From the NCBI GenBank assembly GCA_023548195.1, contig JAJHZJ010000496.1:7900144-7964143 (forward strand): a DNA stretch of 64,000 nucleotides, read 5' to 3'. The DNA is from Bettongia penicillata ogilbyi (Eukaryota; Chordata; Mammalia; Diprotodontia; Potoroidae). The notes beneath the pieces are model-generated. The model did no database searches, was not told the origin of the DNA, and worked only from the letters and a program-made list of their open reading frames with translations. Positions within the stretch are counted from its first letter, which is position 1. Each line of letters opens with the position of its first letter. A program made the translations under genes and the position numbers. Below, one piece after another: positions 9,867-21,295 of this stretch.

Positions 9867-11190
9867 CAAGTCACAGAAGAATTGCATTATATGGCTGAGA
9901 GAGGTCTGACATGGGATGACATCATGGATCCTTGAAATCTTGGAGCATTGAAAATATGTACAAAATCTATCTTGGTGTTCTGTCTGAATCAGAACCTTTT
10001 CTTGCCCTTAAAGAGTCTGAAGTCACTCTCAGAGTATTTAGAACACAAGAGATTCACAAGCAGGAGTATTTAGAATGCAAAACAGGATGGAAGTGGAGAG
10101 AGCTCTGAACAAAGGCCTGCAATTCAGAGAATTCAAGGAGATGAGTAGGCAAATTGTTTTCCTTTAACAAATAACTTTCATATTTTAATAAGCAAGTGTC
10201 TAGTTTGTACACACCTTGGGGGAAGGGAATAGGGTTGCTGAAACTATTGCTTTTATATTGTTTTATTAGTACATTTTCTATGTTATTAAATTCATTTTTT
10301 TAAATCAGAAAATCCTCCTATTAAAAAAAAAAGAAACTTCTTGCCTGATTATGTAAAACAACGCCAGTGGTCTCCAGGGGGTAAGTGGGGCTGAGAAGGG
10401 GGCTCATAAAAGAAAAAGCACATGGGAGAGACAATAGTCATCTCATACATAGAGCAAATGAATGGAAGTCTCCTCCCTGCCCCCTCCTCACTTTTTGCTT
10501 TTGTTTCTAGGTCACGCATTAACGTGTCCTCGGATTGCCAAATGCTATATTTTATTGTATTTTTATGGGCATCTGGAATTTAAAATACAGATCTGTGCAG
10601 GCCTTTTATCATCTAATGATCTGATGACAAAAATACACAGGCTTTCATTGCAAAGACTCCCCGTCATTTCTGATTCTCCTCCTGTTTGTTTAAGATTATT
10701 GAAGTTAATATCTCTTTTCCTGTGGATACTCTTTTCTTAGCCTGGGGCCTATTAAACACTACACACTTTTTTTTGAGGGATGAGAAAACATTTTCAATTG
10801 CCCTCTGGCCCCCATTATAGGAGTCTGTTTGTTTTTCTGGGTACTGACACACTTTCAAAGTAGTAACTTATGGTAATTAATTTCCACTTTCTAATTTCCA
10901 CTTTGAGCAATGTGTTCATCACATCTCTATTTAAGGACTTCTTTTAAAAGCAAACCAGTTTCAGATTGGGATTAAGAATGTGTGTTGGGATCTAAAGGAA
11001 TCAAAAGATAAAAGATACAACTTTCGTATTTGTCTAGCAGTGTGAACAATTTCTTTCCACAGATGACTATTTGTCTTCAAATAAGTGTTTGCTCTTCTGC
11101 TTTCATGTTACTTGTTTACATGGTATGTAGAAAACATGGCCATTAGGGTAAATTTTTCTCATCTCTAATATTTCCATCTAACACCGATCA
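9867..11190. other. Repeat-poor stretch
   Basis: Little recognisable repeat sequence across 1.3 kb, unusual for this window. The part 10500-11100 is of mixed composition with homeodomain-type TAATTA at about 10876 and a short tandem duplication 'aatttccacttt' at 10877-10905. A conserved non-coding element is possible but cannot be shown from one genome. Confidence 0.35.
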
Positions 11191-11196
11191 CTCCAT

Positions 11197-11293
11197 TGGG
11201 ACATAGAGTCAAAGCTGAAGGAGACCTTATTAGGATCTAATTCAATCCCCTCATTTTACAGATGAGGAAACCCAGAGATGAGAAATGGCTTAG
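11197..11293 (-). repeat. THER1-type SINE, antisense, part 1
   Basis: 'acatagagtcaaagctgaag', 'gagaccttattaggatctaa' and 'cagatgaggaaacccagaga'. The element stops in its core and resumes at 11512, so it is split by the MIR between. Confidence 0.65.
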
Positions 11294-11299
11294 TAGAAT

Positions 11300-11511
11300 C
11301 TGACATATACTTACAAAATACCCTTTTGATCTCATCTGATCCGCTAAATGACCCAGTGAGGTGGTGATATTATAATGGCTATTTTATAGAGGATGAAATA
11401 AGGAGGTTAAGTGATTTGTCTACAGCCACACAGTTCATAGTCGCAGAGGAGGATTTGAATTCAGGCATTCCTGATTAAGAAGTCCACCACTTGGTTCACT
11501 ACATCACCAAT
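11300..11511 (-). repeat. MIR SINE inserted in THER1, antisense
   Basis: A complete antisense order from the 3' tail (about 11310) through 'ctattttatagaggatgaaa', 'cagccacacagttcatag' and the reversed head at about 11500. It separates the two THER1 parts. Confidence 0.65.
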
Positions 11512-11622
11512 GTATAAGTTACCTGAGGTCACATAGCTAGTAAGTAATAGAGACAGAATTTGAACTCAGGTTCTGTCTCTCTAAAATCTCTGTTCTTTCA
11601 ATGATACCATCCTGCTTTCTCC
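11512..11622 (-). repeat. THER1-type SINE, antisense, part 2
   Basis: Resumes at 'gtataagttacctgaggtca', which continues the core interrupted at 11293, then 'catagctagtaagtaataga' and the reversed head ending 'catcctgctttctcc'. Confidence 0.65.
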
Positions 11623-11867
11623 CCAACTGACTTATATGATAACAGTATATATAGGAAAGTCTTCACCAGGTTTTTTAATAGCTACTGGGAACAAAATTCT
11701 CAGAAACATTCTGCAGTATCTCAGTGTGGAATGACCAGGCTGACCTCTTCCTCCTTTACCTCCTACATTAAGGAGTGTACAAGTTCCAGAACCTTCAAGG
11801 AGGACCTTTGAGGCATGGGATTACTTACTACAGTTGACAATGCTATAATTTTACTTTGATTTACAAT

Positions 11868-11992
11868 AGTCAATTATTCATTTATATTGATATTATATAT
11901 ATTTATACACATTCTATATAGTTACACATAATGCATATATTTATAAATATTGTATATATTTATACATGTCTATTGTTTATTATATTAATAAA
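11868..11992. repeat. AT-rich simple repeat
   Basis: Irregular TATATTTATA-type sequence with no recognisable element. Confidence 0.8.
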
Positions 11993-12013
11993 AATGTGAA
12001 TGAGAAGTTCAGA

Positions 12014-12192
12014 AGTAGCATGTGTTAGTATTTACAGAACTGACCTTGAATCCAGTAAGACTGGACCATTTAATCTCTTAGTTCTTTAGGCAATTTTCCA
12101 AGCCTATAAGAAGGTGATATCTACTGGTCTGTACTGGTAAAGGGAGTTTCCCATAAGAAACTTCCTACACTAATAAAATCACAAGTCCAGCC
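12014..12192 (+). repeat. tRNA-derived marsupial SINE (MAR1-like relative), sense
   Basis: Decayed head, then 'taggcaattttccaagccta' and the distinctive tail 'ggtctgtactggtaaaggga', 'gtttcccataagaaacttcc', 'ctaataaaatcacaagtcc'. This tail is one I know from marsupial tRNA-derived SINEs. Confidence 0.65.
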
Positions 12193-13416
12193 CTTATCCC
12201 TTTTCAAGGAAAGTTGCTGTGGTATATAATTGCTAGACTGCTGATGTAGCTGATGCCAGAGATCCATAGAATCATCACTGGTCATTAAAGCTAATCAAAG
12301 TTTGGTTTCTTTCCAGGGTGTTTCTCATTTACACTACTGTAAGTCGTCTACATAGTTCTCTTTTCTTCCTTCTATATCAGTAAAGACAAATCTTCCATAG
12401 TTCTCTAAATTCATTTCTTCATGCACAGGAAGACAGTACTCCATGTGCTTAACTAAGTTTGTTTGTCCTCTAATCAATCAGCTTCTTGTTTATTTTGTTT
12501 ATAGATCCTTGATATCAGAAAAAAAATGTACAACAGCCATCTTTCAAGTAAATTGAGTTGTTTGGACAATTTTCTTTCTTCTACATTTCTCAAGTTTTGT
12601 TCCTTCTGAAATGGGCCAGAAACCTTGCTTTGTCCTACTTTGAGTAGGAATTTTGCATCAGGATTAAATGATCCAAAGAACTGGACACCGAGCAGGGTGG
12701 CATAGTGTGGGGACTGCTAGACCTTGAGATGAGGCTTTCTCTACCTTTAGCATTTAAATGAATGCTTCATGGAAGGTAAAGCAAAAACACAACAAAATTG
12801 AAAAGCAACCCTTCTGATTCTTGGAAGAACCCAGTTTATCAGCTTGGGCTAAAGAGCATTAGGTTTGCTAATGATATTATTTTCAAATTCACTCCTCCAC
12901 CCTGAACGCAAGTGAGTCAGCATTAGAAGAAATTGGGTCCTTAAATTGCCTCAGTCTATCTGTGCAGACTTTTGGGAAGCTTCTAATTGTGATGTAGCAC
13001 CAAGGGAAAGTGGGAAGAAAGGGAAACAAGGTAGACAGCGATGTTCTTTACTGGGTTGTTTACTGGCCTCTTGTCTCCAATGGAGTTTTAACTGTTGCCT
13101 TCTCAAAAGATCTTGACATTTAAGGGGAAAGTCTCTTGTCATGACTTCTCCTTCACCCATCCTCTCCAAAGGCTTCTTCATTTTATATTATGGAAGAAAG
13201 GACAATGAGACAGCTACTTTTGAGATATAGACAAGGAATAAAAGGCTAGAAGAGATATGGGTGGTATTGGAGAGCACAGTATTTCCCTCTAAGGCTCATG
13301 TCAGGAAAGACTTCTGATCTCAGTGTTTTCCCTTTCCACCGCAACTATTGAAATTGCTTTCTATTTTTCAAAAACGTTTTTCATTTACTCATTAGTCTAA
13401 ATGCTGTTGCTTCAGA
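12193..13416. other. Mostly unassigned DNA
   Basis: Only a possible 50-base SINE head at 12691-12740 ('agggtggcatagtgtgggga'). Otherwise no family or coding signal seen. Confidence 0.4.
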
Positions 13417-13530
13417 GTAGAATAAAAGTTCTCTGATGGCAGGAACTGTTTCATTATTCTATATTTCTAGTTCCTATCATAATGCCTAGCACATAGCAGA
13501 CATAGTAAATGCTTATTAAATATGTAGTGG
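13417..13530 (+). mobile_element. L2 LINE 3' end
   Basis: 'tggcaggaactgtttcatta' then 'aatgcctagcacatagcaga' and 'agtaaatgcttattaaata'. This is the L2 3' terminus. Confidence 0.7.
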
Positions 13531-13628
13531 AATTGACAGCTGGGGCAAAAGAGTTTAGGTAGTTTGTAGATAAAAGGGTACCAGTGGAACATATTTTTTT
13601 TAAAAATGTGACCTGTTCTGGGACAACC

Positions 13629-13704
13629 AAATGAGATAATATTTATAAAAAAAGTGCTTGGCACACTACCAGATACATAGTAAGTACTATATAAATGCTT
13701 ATTC
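13629..13704 (+). repeat. MIR SINE 3' tail
   Basis: 'aatgagataatatttataaa', 'gtgcttggcacactaccag' and 'tagtaagtactatataaatg' match the MIR end. Confidence 0.7.
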
Positions 13705-14886
13705 TTTTTCTTATCTTTCTTCCCACTCTGAGCAAATTGTCTGCTACAGAGGAGAATGAGAATCTTGTCAGTGGCCCTGATGTCTTCTGGAATTTGAATT
13801 GGCCAAGATTGAAAGTAGTCCCTTTGTAGTAAATGTGGATTCCTTTAACCCACATCACACAAGTTGAACAGGGCAGTAGACAAAGGCCTAGGCACATGAC
13901 TACAGAACACATTCATACTCCAGTCACACTCATGGGCAACTGTGTGAGCCCTCAGTAGGCATACGAGGACTCAGTTCAGTCAGTAACATTCTAGAAAGTG
14001 GACACACAATTTCAGTTGTCTTTAGGAGATAGTAAATGGCATAGTCCTCTCTCAGCTACTCTACTGAAAAATTAAAAACAACCTTGGAGGATTCTTTCAT
14101 CAACATCATCTATATCTATGGTACTTTTTCTATATCTAAACATAAATGACAAAATATGATTGTAAAATAAGATAAAATTTTTTTTTGCAATAAATTGCAA
14201 TTTATTGCAACATTTCTTGCAACATTTTCAAAGAAATCATGGTGCATTTTCAATCAAGTATAAATATCTCCTAAGAGCAGCAAAAGTGATATTTTACATA
14301 ACCATCAATTTCTAAAGAAAGATGCTCAAATATCTCTTATCCTTTCAAGGATACCTCCACAACTGAAAGGATTCAAAATTAGTTGGCTTTCTTTCCCATC
14401 ATTTCTCAAGATTATTCTGTAACAATTCAACATTTGGTCCATGTATGAAACCATTTTGCTATAGAGAGCACTGGTTATTTCTGTGGTGTACTGTGTTCCT
14501 GATGGCATTCTAATGGAAATGAACATGATGTTATTTCCCTGAAGGGTGCCATCAGTGTGGTTCATTTATTTCATCTTGGGAAGAAATCATTTTGAAAAAA
14601 AAACAGTAATTTGTCACTGGGACTTTCTATAATTTGCATAGTGACCAGGAATCTTTGTGTCAATGTTCTCTCTGGTTTCATTTATAATATTCCCAAAAAG
14701 ATGAAAAATTCTCCACTCAAAGAAAATAAGTGCATTGCTTAGCAGAGGAAATTATTCATCTTTTTAATAAATCATTTCCACAAAGCATCCTCAGGAAACA
14801 TCTTCCATAAACTGTTTGTAAGATTCCTCTTTGAAGTGTCATAAATTACAAATGTCCATGATTTTTAAAATCCTAATCTATTTAAC
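13705..14886. other. Unassigned DNA with a palindrome
   Basis: No element or exon recognised. The stretch contains the 26-bp perfect palindrome listed separately. The open frames at 13643-13912 and 14326-14565 show no domain or start context that would support a gene. Confidence 0.4.
14185..14210. other. 26-bp perfect palindrome with phased TTGCAA sites
   Basis: The sequence equals its own reverse complement across all 26 bases. 'ttgcaa' starts at 14185, 14195 and 14205, and once more outside at 14217. A T run precedes it. 'attgcaat' is a C/EBP-type half-site pair, but any binding is inference. Confidence 0.9.
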
Positions 14887-15063
14887 ATTTTAGACTTAGA
14901 TGGGAAATGGATCTCTGAGGTGACATAGCCCAGCACCCTCATTTTAGAGATAAAAAAACTGAGGTTGAAAAAGGTTGAGTAATTTGCCTGTGATTACATA
15001 GGTAATGTATATCAGAACCAATATCTGATTCCAAGTTCTCACACTCTAAATCTAGTGCTCTTT
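14887..15063 (-). repeat. THER1/MIR-type SINE, antisense
   Basis: 'tagacttagatgggaaatgg', 'cagcaccctcattttagaga', 'aactgaggttgaaaaaggt', then the reversed head 'taaatctagtgctctttttt'. Confidence 0.65.
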
Positions 15064-15288
15064 TTTCTGTATTTCATTTGATAAGTATGGTGAAAATAAG
15101 CGCGTAGCTATTTAAGAACTTTGACTTGTTAATAAATATGTTCATGCATTCCTCTGAAATACAAATCATCAGCAACAATTTTCCTATGCTATATTCAAAT
15201 GGAATTTCACTATTTACACTCCGTAAGGATGCAAGAAGAGACATAAGGAAGAAGATCTTAAATCTGTGAATTTTTGTGAAAAAGTATT

Positions 15289-15346
15289 TTAAGCCTTATT
15301 ATGCTCCGAGAACTGTATCAGGCACCAGGGACATAGTGACAAATGT
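15289..15346 (-). mobile_element. L2 3' end scrap, antisense
   Basis: 'ttatgctccgagaactgtat' and 'caggcaccagggacatagtg' fit the reversed L2 terminus. Confidence 0.45.
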
Positions 15347-15907
15347 AAAATTTTCATTCTGTGATGTGAAGGGTATAGGAAGTGGGACTTAGTGTTTCCA
15401 GGGATTCCAGGGTTAGTTTGTCCAGGCACTTCTTCCCAGGCACTCTTCTTCAGGAACAGAAGCTATGGTGGTTATGACTCAGTTAAATTGTGCTAGAAAG
15501 TCTCAAAACTTAAGGTTATCATCACTCAGTATGGGTCTATGTTTTATGTTGTAGCAACCAGGTAATAAGCCTAAGAAACTCATGGCAGCCCCTGTCTCTA
15601 TACTTTTCCACTCTTTTCTATTCTCAGGCTATGCCTCACATGCTTCATCGCAGGTTTTGGCTTTCCAGCTCTGCATTTTCTCCACCTCTCAGTGTCTGGT
15701 TTCAAGTCCTATCTAGATATTCACCAAATCAATTATCTTCCTTTCATAATGTCCAATCTGACTTCCCTCAGATTAAGTTTCAAACCTCTCAGAATCAATT
15801 CTTTGCCTACTTTCTGGTGCCTCAAGTAATTTCTGCAGAATTTCAACGGATCTTTCTCTTTATAATGGTTAATACAACAAAGAAAGTTGGGGGAGAAATC
15901 CTTAAAA

Positions 15908-16259
15908 ATTTTGGAATTGCAGAATTTGACAGTTGGAAGAACCTAAGAAACCTCTAGTCCAACCCATGCCTGAAATGAATCCTCACTCTAATGCATATAT
16001 AGGAAGGGGGTAATTGAACTCTGAGCAAGCTGTCCAAGGAGGAGGAACCCATTGCATCTTAAGATAGTTCACCTATCTTTACCTGCCAGACCTACAGCAT
16101 TCTGGTCTCCTGAAAGCTGATATCAGTCATGAATAATTAAGTCTTTTCATAATTTGAGGAGACTTCTATCTTCATTTAGCCTATAACCCCAAAAGAATCT
16201 TCACTACAACATACACAGTGAACAGTCATCCAGCTTCTGCTTGAAAATTTTCAGTGAGG
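15908..16259 (-). mobile_element. CR1/L3-type LINE 3' end, antisense, part 1
   Basis: 'ttggaattgcagaatttgac', 'ctctagtccaacccatgcct' and 'agtcatccagcttctgcttg' are in the order of the antisense 3' end of CR1/L3 elements. It breaks at 'gaaaattttcagtgagg' and continues at 19196 after HAL1 copy B. Confidence 0.65.
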
Positions 16260-17130
16260 TGGACTCAAGATGGTGGAGGAAAGACAGGAACTTACCTGAG
16301 CTCTCCCCCAAACTCCTCCAAGCGCTTGTAAAAATGACTAAACAAACTTTAGAGTAGCAGAATGTGCAAAAAGACCAAGATAGCCTGGAAGATTGAAAGT
16401 AAAGGTGTGTTGCTCTGGGCTGAGAGAGGAACAAGGCCAACACAAATGACAGTAGCACAGACCATGCCTCATAGAACCCAGACAGGCCTCGGGGACTGAA
16501 TTACAGGTAGCTGTGGTGGTTTCCAGACTTCTCAACACACAAACACCAAAGACAACTTAGAAGGTCAGTAGGAAGGTCTGTCAGACCTGGATGAGAAGAG
16601 CTTAGTCCAGCTCCAGCCTCAGCATACCCCTGGGGTGGTAGTGGCAGCAACTGTGGCAGTAGCTACAGTAGTAGTGGCAGAAGTAACAGTGATTGCTTCT
16701 GGAGCTCTCAATCCACAGATAGTAAGGTTACCAAACAACTGATTAGAAGGAGATTACAGGGAACTCTTTGCTGGCACTGAGGCAGGATTCTGTTGCTTTG
16801 CCTATGGTGGGATCTGGGTCAAAGTCCTGGGGCAAGGAGGAGCACTGGAATGATGGAACTTGTGGCAACAGTGGAGAGGGAATCCTCCTCAGAGTTCCAA
16901 GGCATAAAAGAGTGCTTATGGTAACTCACAGATAAGAGCACAAGCCAGGAGAGTAGTAAACATCTCCTTAGATCATACCACCTTGGAAGTAATGAAAACT
17001 TATAAGTCCTTAGAAGTATCTCTGAAAACAGTGAGAAAAACCCATTAAGCCTGAGATAGTATGCTCTCCACACTGGAAGCAGAACCCTACCTTAACAAAG
17101 AGTTAAAATGTCAAATAACTGGCTGGAAAA

Positions 17131-18190
17131 ATGAACAAACAGTGGGAACAATCTCAGTCTATTGAAATTTACTTTGGTAACAAGGAAAATCAAAATATAC
17201 ACTCAGAAGACAACAAAGTCAAAGTTCTGACATCTAAAGCCTCCAAGAGATATTTAAATTTATCTCAGGATATGGAAGACTTCAAAAGGCATTTTGAAAA
17301 TCAAGTAAGAGAAGTAGAGGAAAAATTGGGAAGAGAAATGAGAGTGATGCAAGAAAATCATGTAAAGCAAATGAGCAGCTTGGTAAAGGATATACAAAAA
17401 AAAAAATACTGAAGAAAATATTACCTTTTAAAAAACAGACTAGACCAAATGGCAAAAGAAGTCTAAAATGCCAGTGAGAAGAAGAATGCCTTAAAAAAGC
17501 AGAATTGATCAGATGGAAGAAAAGAGGTCCAAAAGCTCACTAAAGAAAATAATTCTTTAAAAATTAGAATGAGTAAATGGAAGCTAATGACTCTATAACA
17601 AATCAAGAAATTGTAAAACAGAACCAAAAGAATGAAAAAAGTAGAAGACAATGTGAAATATACCATTGGAAAAACAATTGACCTGGAAAAAAGATCCAGA
17701 ACAGAAAATTTTAAAATTATTCTACCTGATAGTAATGATTTTAAAAAAAGGAGCCTAGGCACCATCTTTCAAGAAATTATCAAGGAAAACTGCTCTGATA
17801 TTCTAGAACCAGAGGATGAAAGAAAAGTTGAAAGAATCCATTGATCACCTCCTGAAAGAGATCCCAAAAGGAAAATTTCCAGGAATATTATAGACAAATT
17901 ACAGAGTTCTCAGGTCAAGGAGAAAATATTGCAATTAGTCAGAAAGAAACAATTCAAGTACTATGGAAACACCATCAGGATAATATGAGATTTAGCAAAC
18001 TTCTACATTAAAGGATCAGAAGACTTGGAATATGATATTACAGAGGGCAAAGGAGTTAGGATTTTTTAAGAATCACCTACCCAAAAAACATGAGTATTAT
18101 CAGTAGAAAAATCGACATTCAATGACATAGAGTAATTTAATGAATTCTTGAGAAAAATGAGAGCTAAATAGAAAAATTGCCTTTTAAATA
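17131..18190 (+). pseudogene. L1-type ORF1 remnant, HAL1 copy B
   Basis: Start by alignment (M-N-K-Q, then Q-S-I-E-I-Y-F). Open to 17412, covering the basic N-terminus and the first heptads (E-N-Q-V-R-E-V-E-E-K-L). The frame breaks, and an open piece at 17632-17844 covers the end of the coiled coil and the start of the RNA-binding domain (E-N-V/D-N-V-K-Y, L-E-K-R-S-R, D-I-L-E-P-E). The C-terminal domain follows with stops to about 18190. Broken in several places, so no product is expected. Confidence 0.75.
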
Positions 18191-18345
18191 CATGACTCAA
18201 GAGAATCATAAAAATGTAAATAGGGCATAGAAACCGTAAAAGACTTATTAAAGTTAAACTGTTTATGTTCCTACATGGAAAGACGGTATTTGTAACTCAA
18301 GAGACCTTTCTTTTTATTGGGGGGTAGTTTTAGGGAACATATATA

Positions 18346-18385
18346 TGCACACACACGCACACACACACGCACACACACACGCACG
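18346..18385. repeat. (CA)n microsatellite at HAL1 B seam
   Basis: About 40 bases of ACAC with CG interruptions, lying exactly between the ORF1 end and the 'ggatgatatct' start of the 3'UTR. Confidence 0.9.
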
Positions 18386-19195
18386 GCATAGGGTGAGTAC
18401 AATACAAAAGGATGATATCTAAAAAATAAAATTAAAGGGTGAGAGAGGAATATACTGGGAGACAAGGAGAGGTAGAATGGGCTAAATTATCTCACATAAA
18501 AGAGAAAGCTTTTACAGTGGAGAAGAAGGAAAGGGGAAGTAAGAGGCAACAAGTGAATGTTATACTCATTGGAAATGGCTTGAGGAGGAAATAACATACA
18601 TATACATATTCAATTGGATATGGAAATCTATCTTAGCCTACAGAAAGTTGTGGGGAAGGAAATAAGAGAGGGGGGTGACAGAAGGCAAGGCAGAATGAGA
18701 GAGGTGTTAATCAGAAGCAAACACTTTTGAGGAGGGAGAGGATCAAAGGAGAGAATAGAATAAATGAGGGGAGGAATTGGATGGAGGGAAATACTGTTAG
18801 TCATTTACAACATAACTATTCATAGACGTTTTCCATGACTATAGATGTATTACCAATATTGAATTGCTTATCTTCTCAATAAGGGTAGATGGGACAGAGG
18901 GAGAGAATTTGGAACTCAAAATTAAAAAAAAAATGTTAAAAATTATTTTACATGCAACTAGGAAATAAGATACACAGGCAATGGGGTACAGAAATCTATC
19001 TTACCCTACAGGAAAATAGAAGGGGAAGGGGATAAGAGAAGGGGACTATAGAAGGGAGGGCAGATTGGGGGAAGGGATAATAAGAATGTATGCAATCTTG
19101 AGGTGGAAGGAGGGGAGAGATGGGGAGAAAATTTGGAACTCAAAATTTTATGGATGTGAATGTTGAAAACTAAAATTAAATTAATTCATTAAATG

Positions 19196-19615
19196 AAAAA
19201 AAATTTCCTGTGAGTAGGAACCCACTAGCTCTCAAGGAAGCCCCAATTCAATTTCAATTTGATTCTCCTTTTTAGGAAGCTTTTCTTTATATCAAAAGCA
19301 AATTTATCCCCTTGTAATTTCTATTCATCATTCTTGGTTTACTCCTTTGGGATGAAGTCAAACAAGTATAATCCCTTTTCATGTGACAGGTCTTCAAATA
19401 ATTGAAAGTTTCTATCATTCTCTCCCTCTTAGCCCCATCACAAGTCTTTTATTCTGCCACATAAGCATCATCAGTTTCTTCAGCTTATATATGTCATGGA
19501 CCTGAGGCACTTTACTATCCTGACTGATTGTATACTTCAGCTTAACAGTGCCCTTCCTAAATTGTGATGCCTAGAGCCACAAAAATAATATAGATATGAC
19601 CTTCCCAAAACCCCA
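19196..19615 (-). mobile_element. CR1/L3-type LINE 3' region, antisense, part 2
   Basis: Continues part 1: 'aggaacccactagctctcaa', 'aggaagcttttctttatatc', 'catgtgacaggtcttcaaat' and 'tgcccttcctaaattgtgat', in CR1/L3 antisense order. May extend further. Confidence 0.65.
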
Positions 19616-19830
19616 AGACACAAGAACTTGTTCCTGGGAAATACAAGAATACCTTTTACCTGAGGTGTCTATTCCTCAATCTTCATTATATTCTAATTCT
19701 CATATCAAGGGAAATTTCAAGTTTAAGCTCAGTGGTTTTGATGGAGAATGTCTAGGTGTCATCCTTGATCTGAATATTTAGAATGATCACAAAAACTACA
19801 ATATGATTAGCAGTGTTGGTACAGTTTCAG

Positions 19831-19990
19831 GCATTATGGCCTAATGGAGAATGCTCTACAAGATTCTAGAGACCTGAATTTTGTCAATAATCATTAGCAT
19901 GTTCTTAAATATGCTACCCTTTTTGCCTCAGTGCCTTCATCTGCCAGACATGATAAGATGCTTACTTTCATAGGACTGAAAAATTAAATT
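19831..19990 (+). repeat. MIR-family SINE, sense
   Basis: Head 'ggcattatggcctaatggag', 'agagacctgaattttgtcaa' and a weak tail 'cataggactgaaaaattaaa'. Diverged. Confidence 0.5.
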
Positions 19991-20109
19991 TAGTATCATA
20001 ATTTATCATTCCAACTAGATTATTACATAGTTTCCACATCAGTTATATTACATTGATTCTTTATGCTGATATTTCAAAGTGGGTCATGTGCAGGGTAATG
20101 GTGGTGCAC

Positions 20110-20165
20110 ATCAAATATCAACCCTCCCCTTTAGTAACTGTGCAGCCAAGGGCAAATCAACTAAT
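20110..20165 (+). repeat. 56-bp ectopic copy of a downstream SINE segment
   Basis: Matches 21171-21226 with about three mismatches, yet lacks SINE sequence on either side. The shared bases differ from the SINE consensus in the same places, so the two have a common recent origin. Confidence 0.8.
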
Positions 20166-20367
20166 GCTGTGATGAACCTGTTCTGGGGGGAAATGTCAAA
20201 GTATTAGGCAGTGGTATACTATGTGATTTCAGGACTCAGTACAGTAACACATCTGCTGTAACTGAGGGAGGTGTGATGAAAGCATGTACTGGTGGAAACA
20301 AGATCTAATGCTACAAGGAAGCTATGCCATTTCAAGCAAAAACTGAGGATAAATTCCTGCGTAAAGC

Positions 20368-20560
20368 AAGGGAGAGAGATCAAATCTCAGTTACCTCTAA
20401 CATTGCTATGTGACTCTGTACAAGTCATTTCAGTTCTCTGATCCTCAATATTTCATCTATAAAGTTCACTTTACAGATAAGGATAATAATAATTTCACCA
20501 ACTGCCTCAGTTATTGAGAGGAATGCAATTTGTGAAAGTGCTATAAGACTCTGAGATATT
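20368..20560 (+). repeat. MIR SINE, sense
   Basis: 'caaatctcagttacctctaa', 'gctatgtgactctgtacaag', 'ataaggataataataatttc' and a decayed tail. Confidence 0.6.
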
Positions 20561-20659
20561 TTTTCTAGACTTTTTTTTTACCTATATGGTTTTAGATGGA
20601 AAAAAGATTTATTGTTTAGATGTAAAAAGATTATTAACTTAAAACCAAGGTCATAATTT

Positions 20660-20845
20660 CCTGGATACCATGCTATAGGTGACCTTAGAGATTATATAAT
20701 CCAAGCTGTTCATTTCACAGGTGAAGAAATTGAGGAATAGAAAAGTTAGGTGACTTGCTCAGGGTCACAGAGATAGTAAGCTTCAGAGGTGGGATTTGCA
20801 ACTAGATCTTTTGACTCCAGATTATGTGCTCTTTTAATTAAACCT
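20660..20845 (-). repeat. THER1-type SINE, antisense
   Basis: 'ggtgaccttagagattatat', 'cacaggtgaagaaattgagg', 'aggtgacttgctcagggtca' and a reversed head 'ttttgactccagattatgtg'. Confidence 0.7.
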
Positions 20846-21115
20846 CAAGTTAGGGCACTGCCTCCAAATGTTATGGGATGGTTACAGTATTGAATGATAC
20901 TTGTCCTTCTAGACAGCTTGAGAACTAGATTACCGTCTACCACTTTGTCATTTTCCAAAGAATTTAAGGATCATTTGCCAGGTACATACCTTTCTTCAAA
21001 GTATCAAAACAATAATTCACATCAATTCAGTAAAGAGAAAAAAAATCTGCCAAATTGTGAATGGAGGCTAAACATTTTTCCATTAGTTCCACATACATGT
21101 AGTCTAAACTGGATT

Positions 21116-21295
21116 GGGGAAGCAGCATGGGTCAATGAAAGAAGGATTTACTTTGAAGTCTAAGGAGAATATCAAATATCAACCTTCCCCTTTAGTAACT
21201 GTGTAACCAAGGGCAAATCAACTAATCTCTCCATGACTCCATTTTATTATAGGTGATATGAAGAGAGTGAGTCAGGTTCCTTTGGGTTCTAAATG
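21116..21295 (+). repeat. THER1-type SINE, sense
   Basis: Head 'gaagcagcatgggtcaatga', middle 'agtaactgtgtaaccaaggg', tail 'aggttcctttgggttctaaa'. Its middle (21171-21226) is the partner of the ectopic copy at 20110. Confidence 0.7.

Larger units (their letters stand above)
16260..19195 (+). mobile_element. HAL1 copy B (ORF1-only L1 derivative)
   Basis: L1-type 5' end ('actcaagatggtggaggaaa'), about 870 bases of 5'UTR, ORF1 from 17131 to about 18190, a (CA)n seam at 18346-18385, then the GA-rich 3'UTR and an A-rich tail. No ORF2. It split a CR1/L3 fragment: the same CR1 stretch is present on both sides ('aaaattttcagtgagg' left, 'aaatttcctgtgagtagg' right), which marks a diverged target-site duplication. 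At 2.9 kb it is the longest copy. The 5'UTR includes GGCAGT/AGT-rich triplet runs at 16630-16690. Confidence 0.75.
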
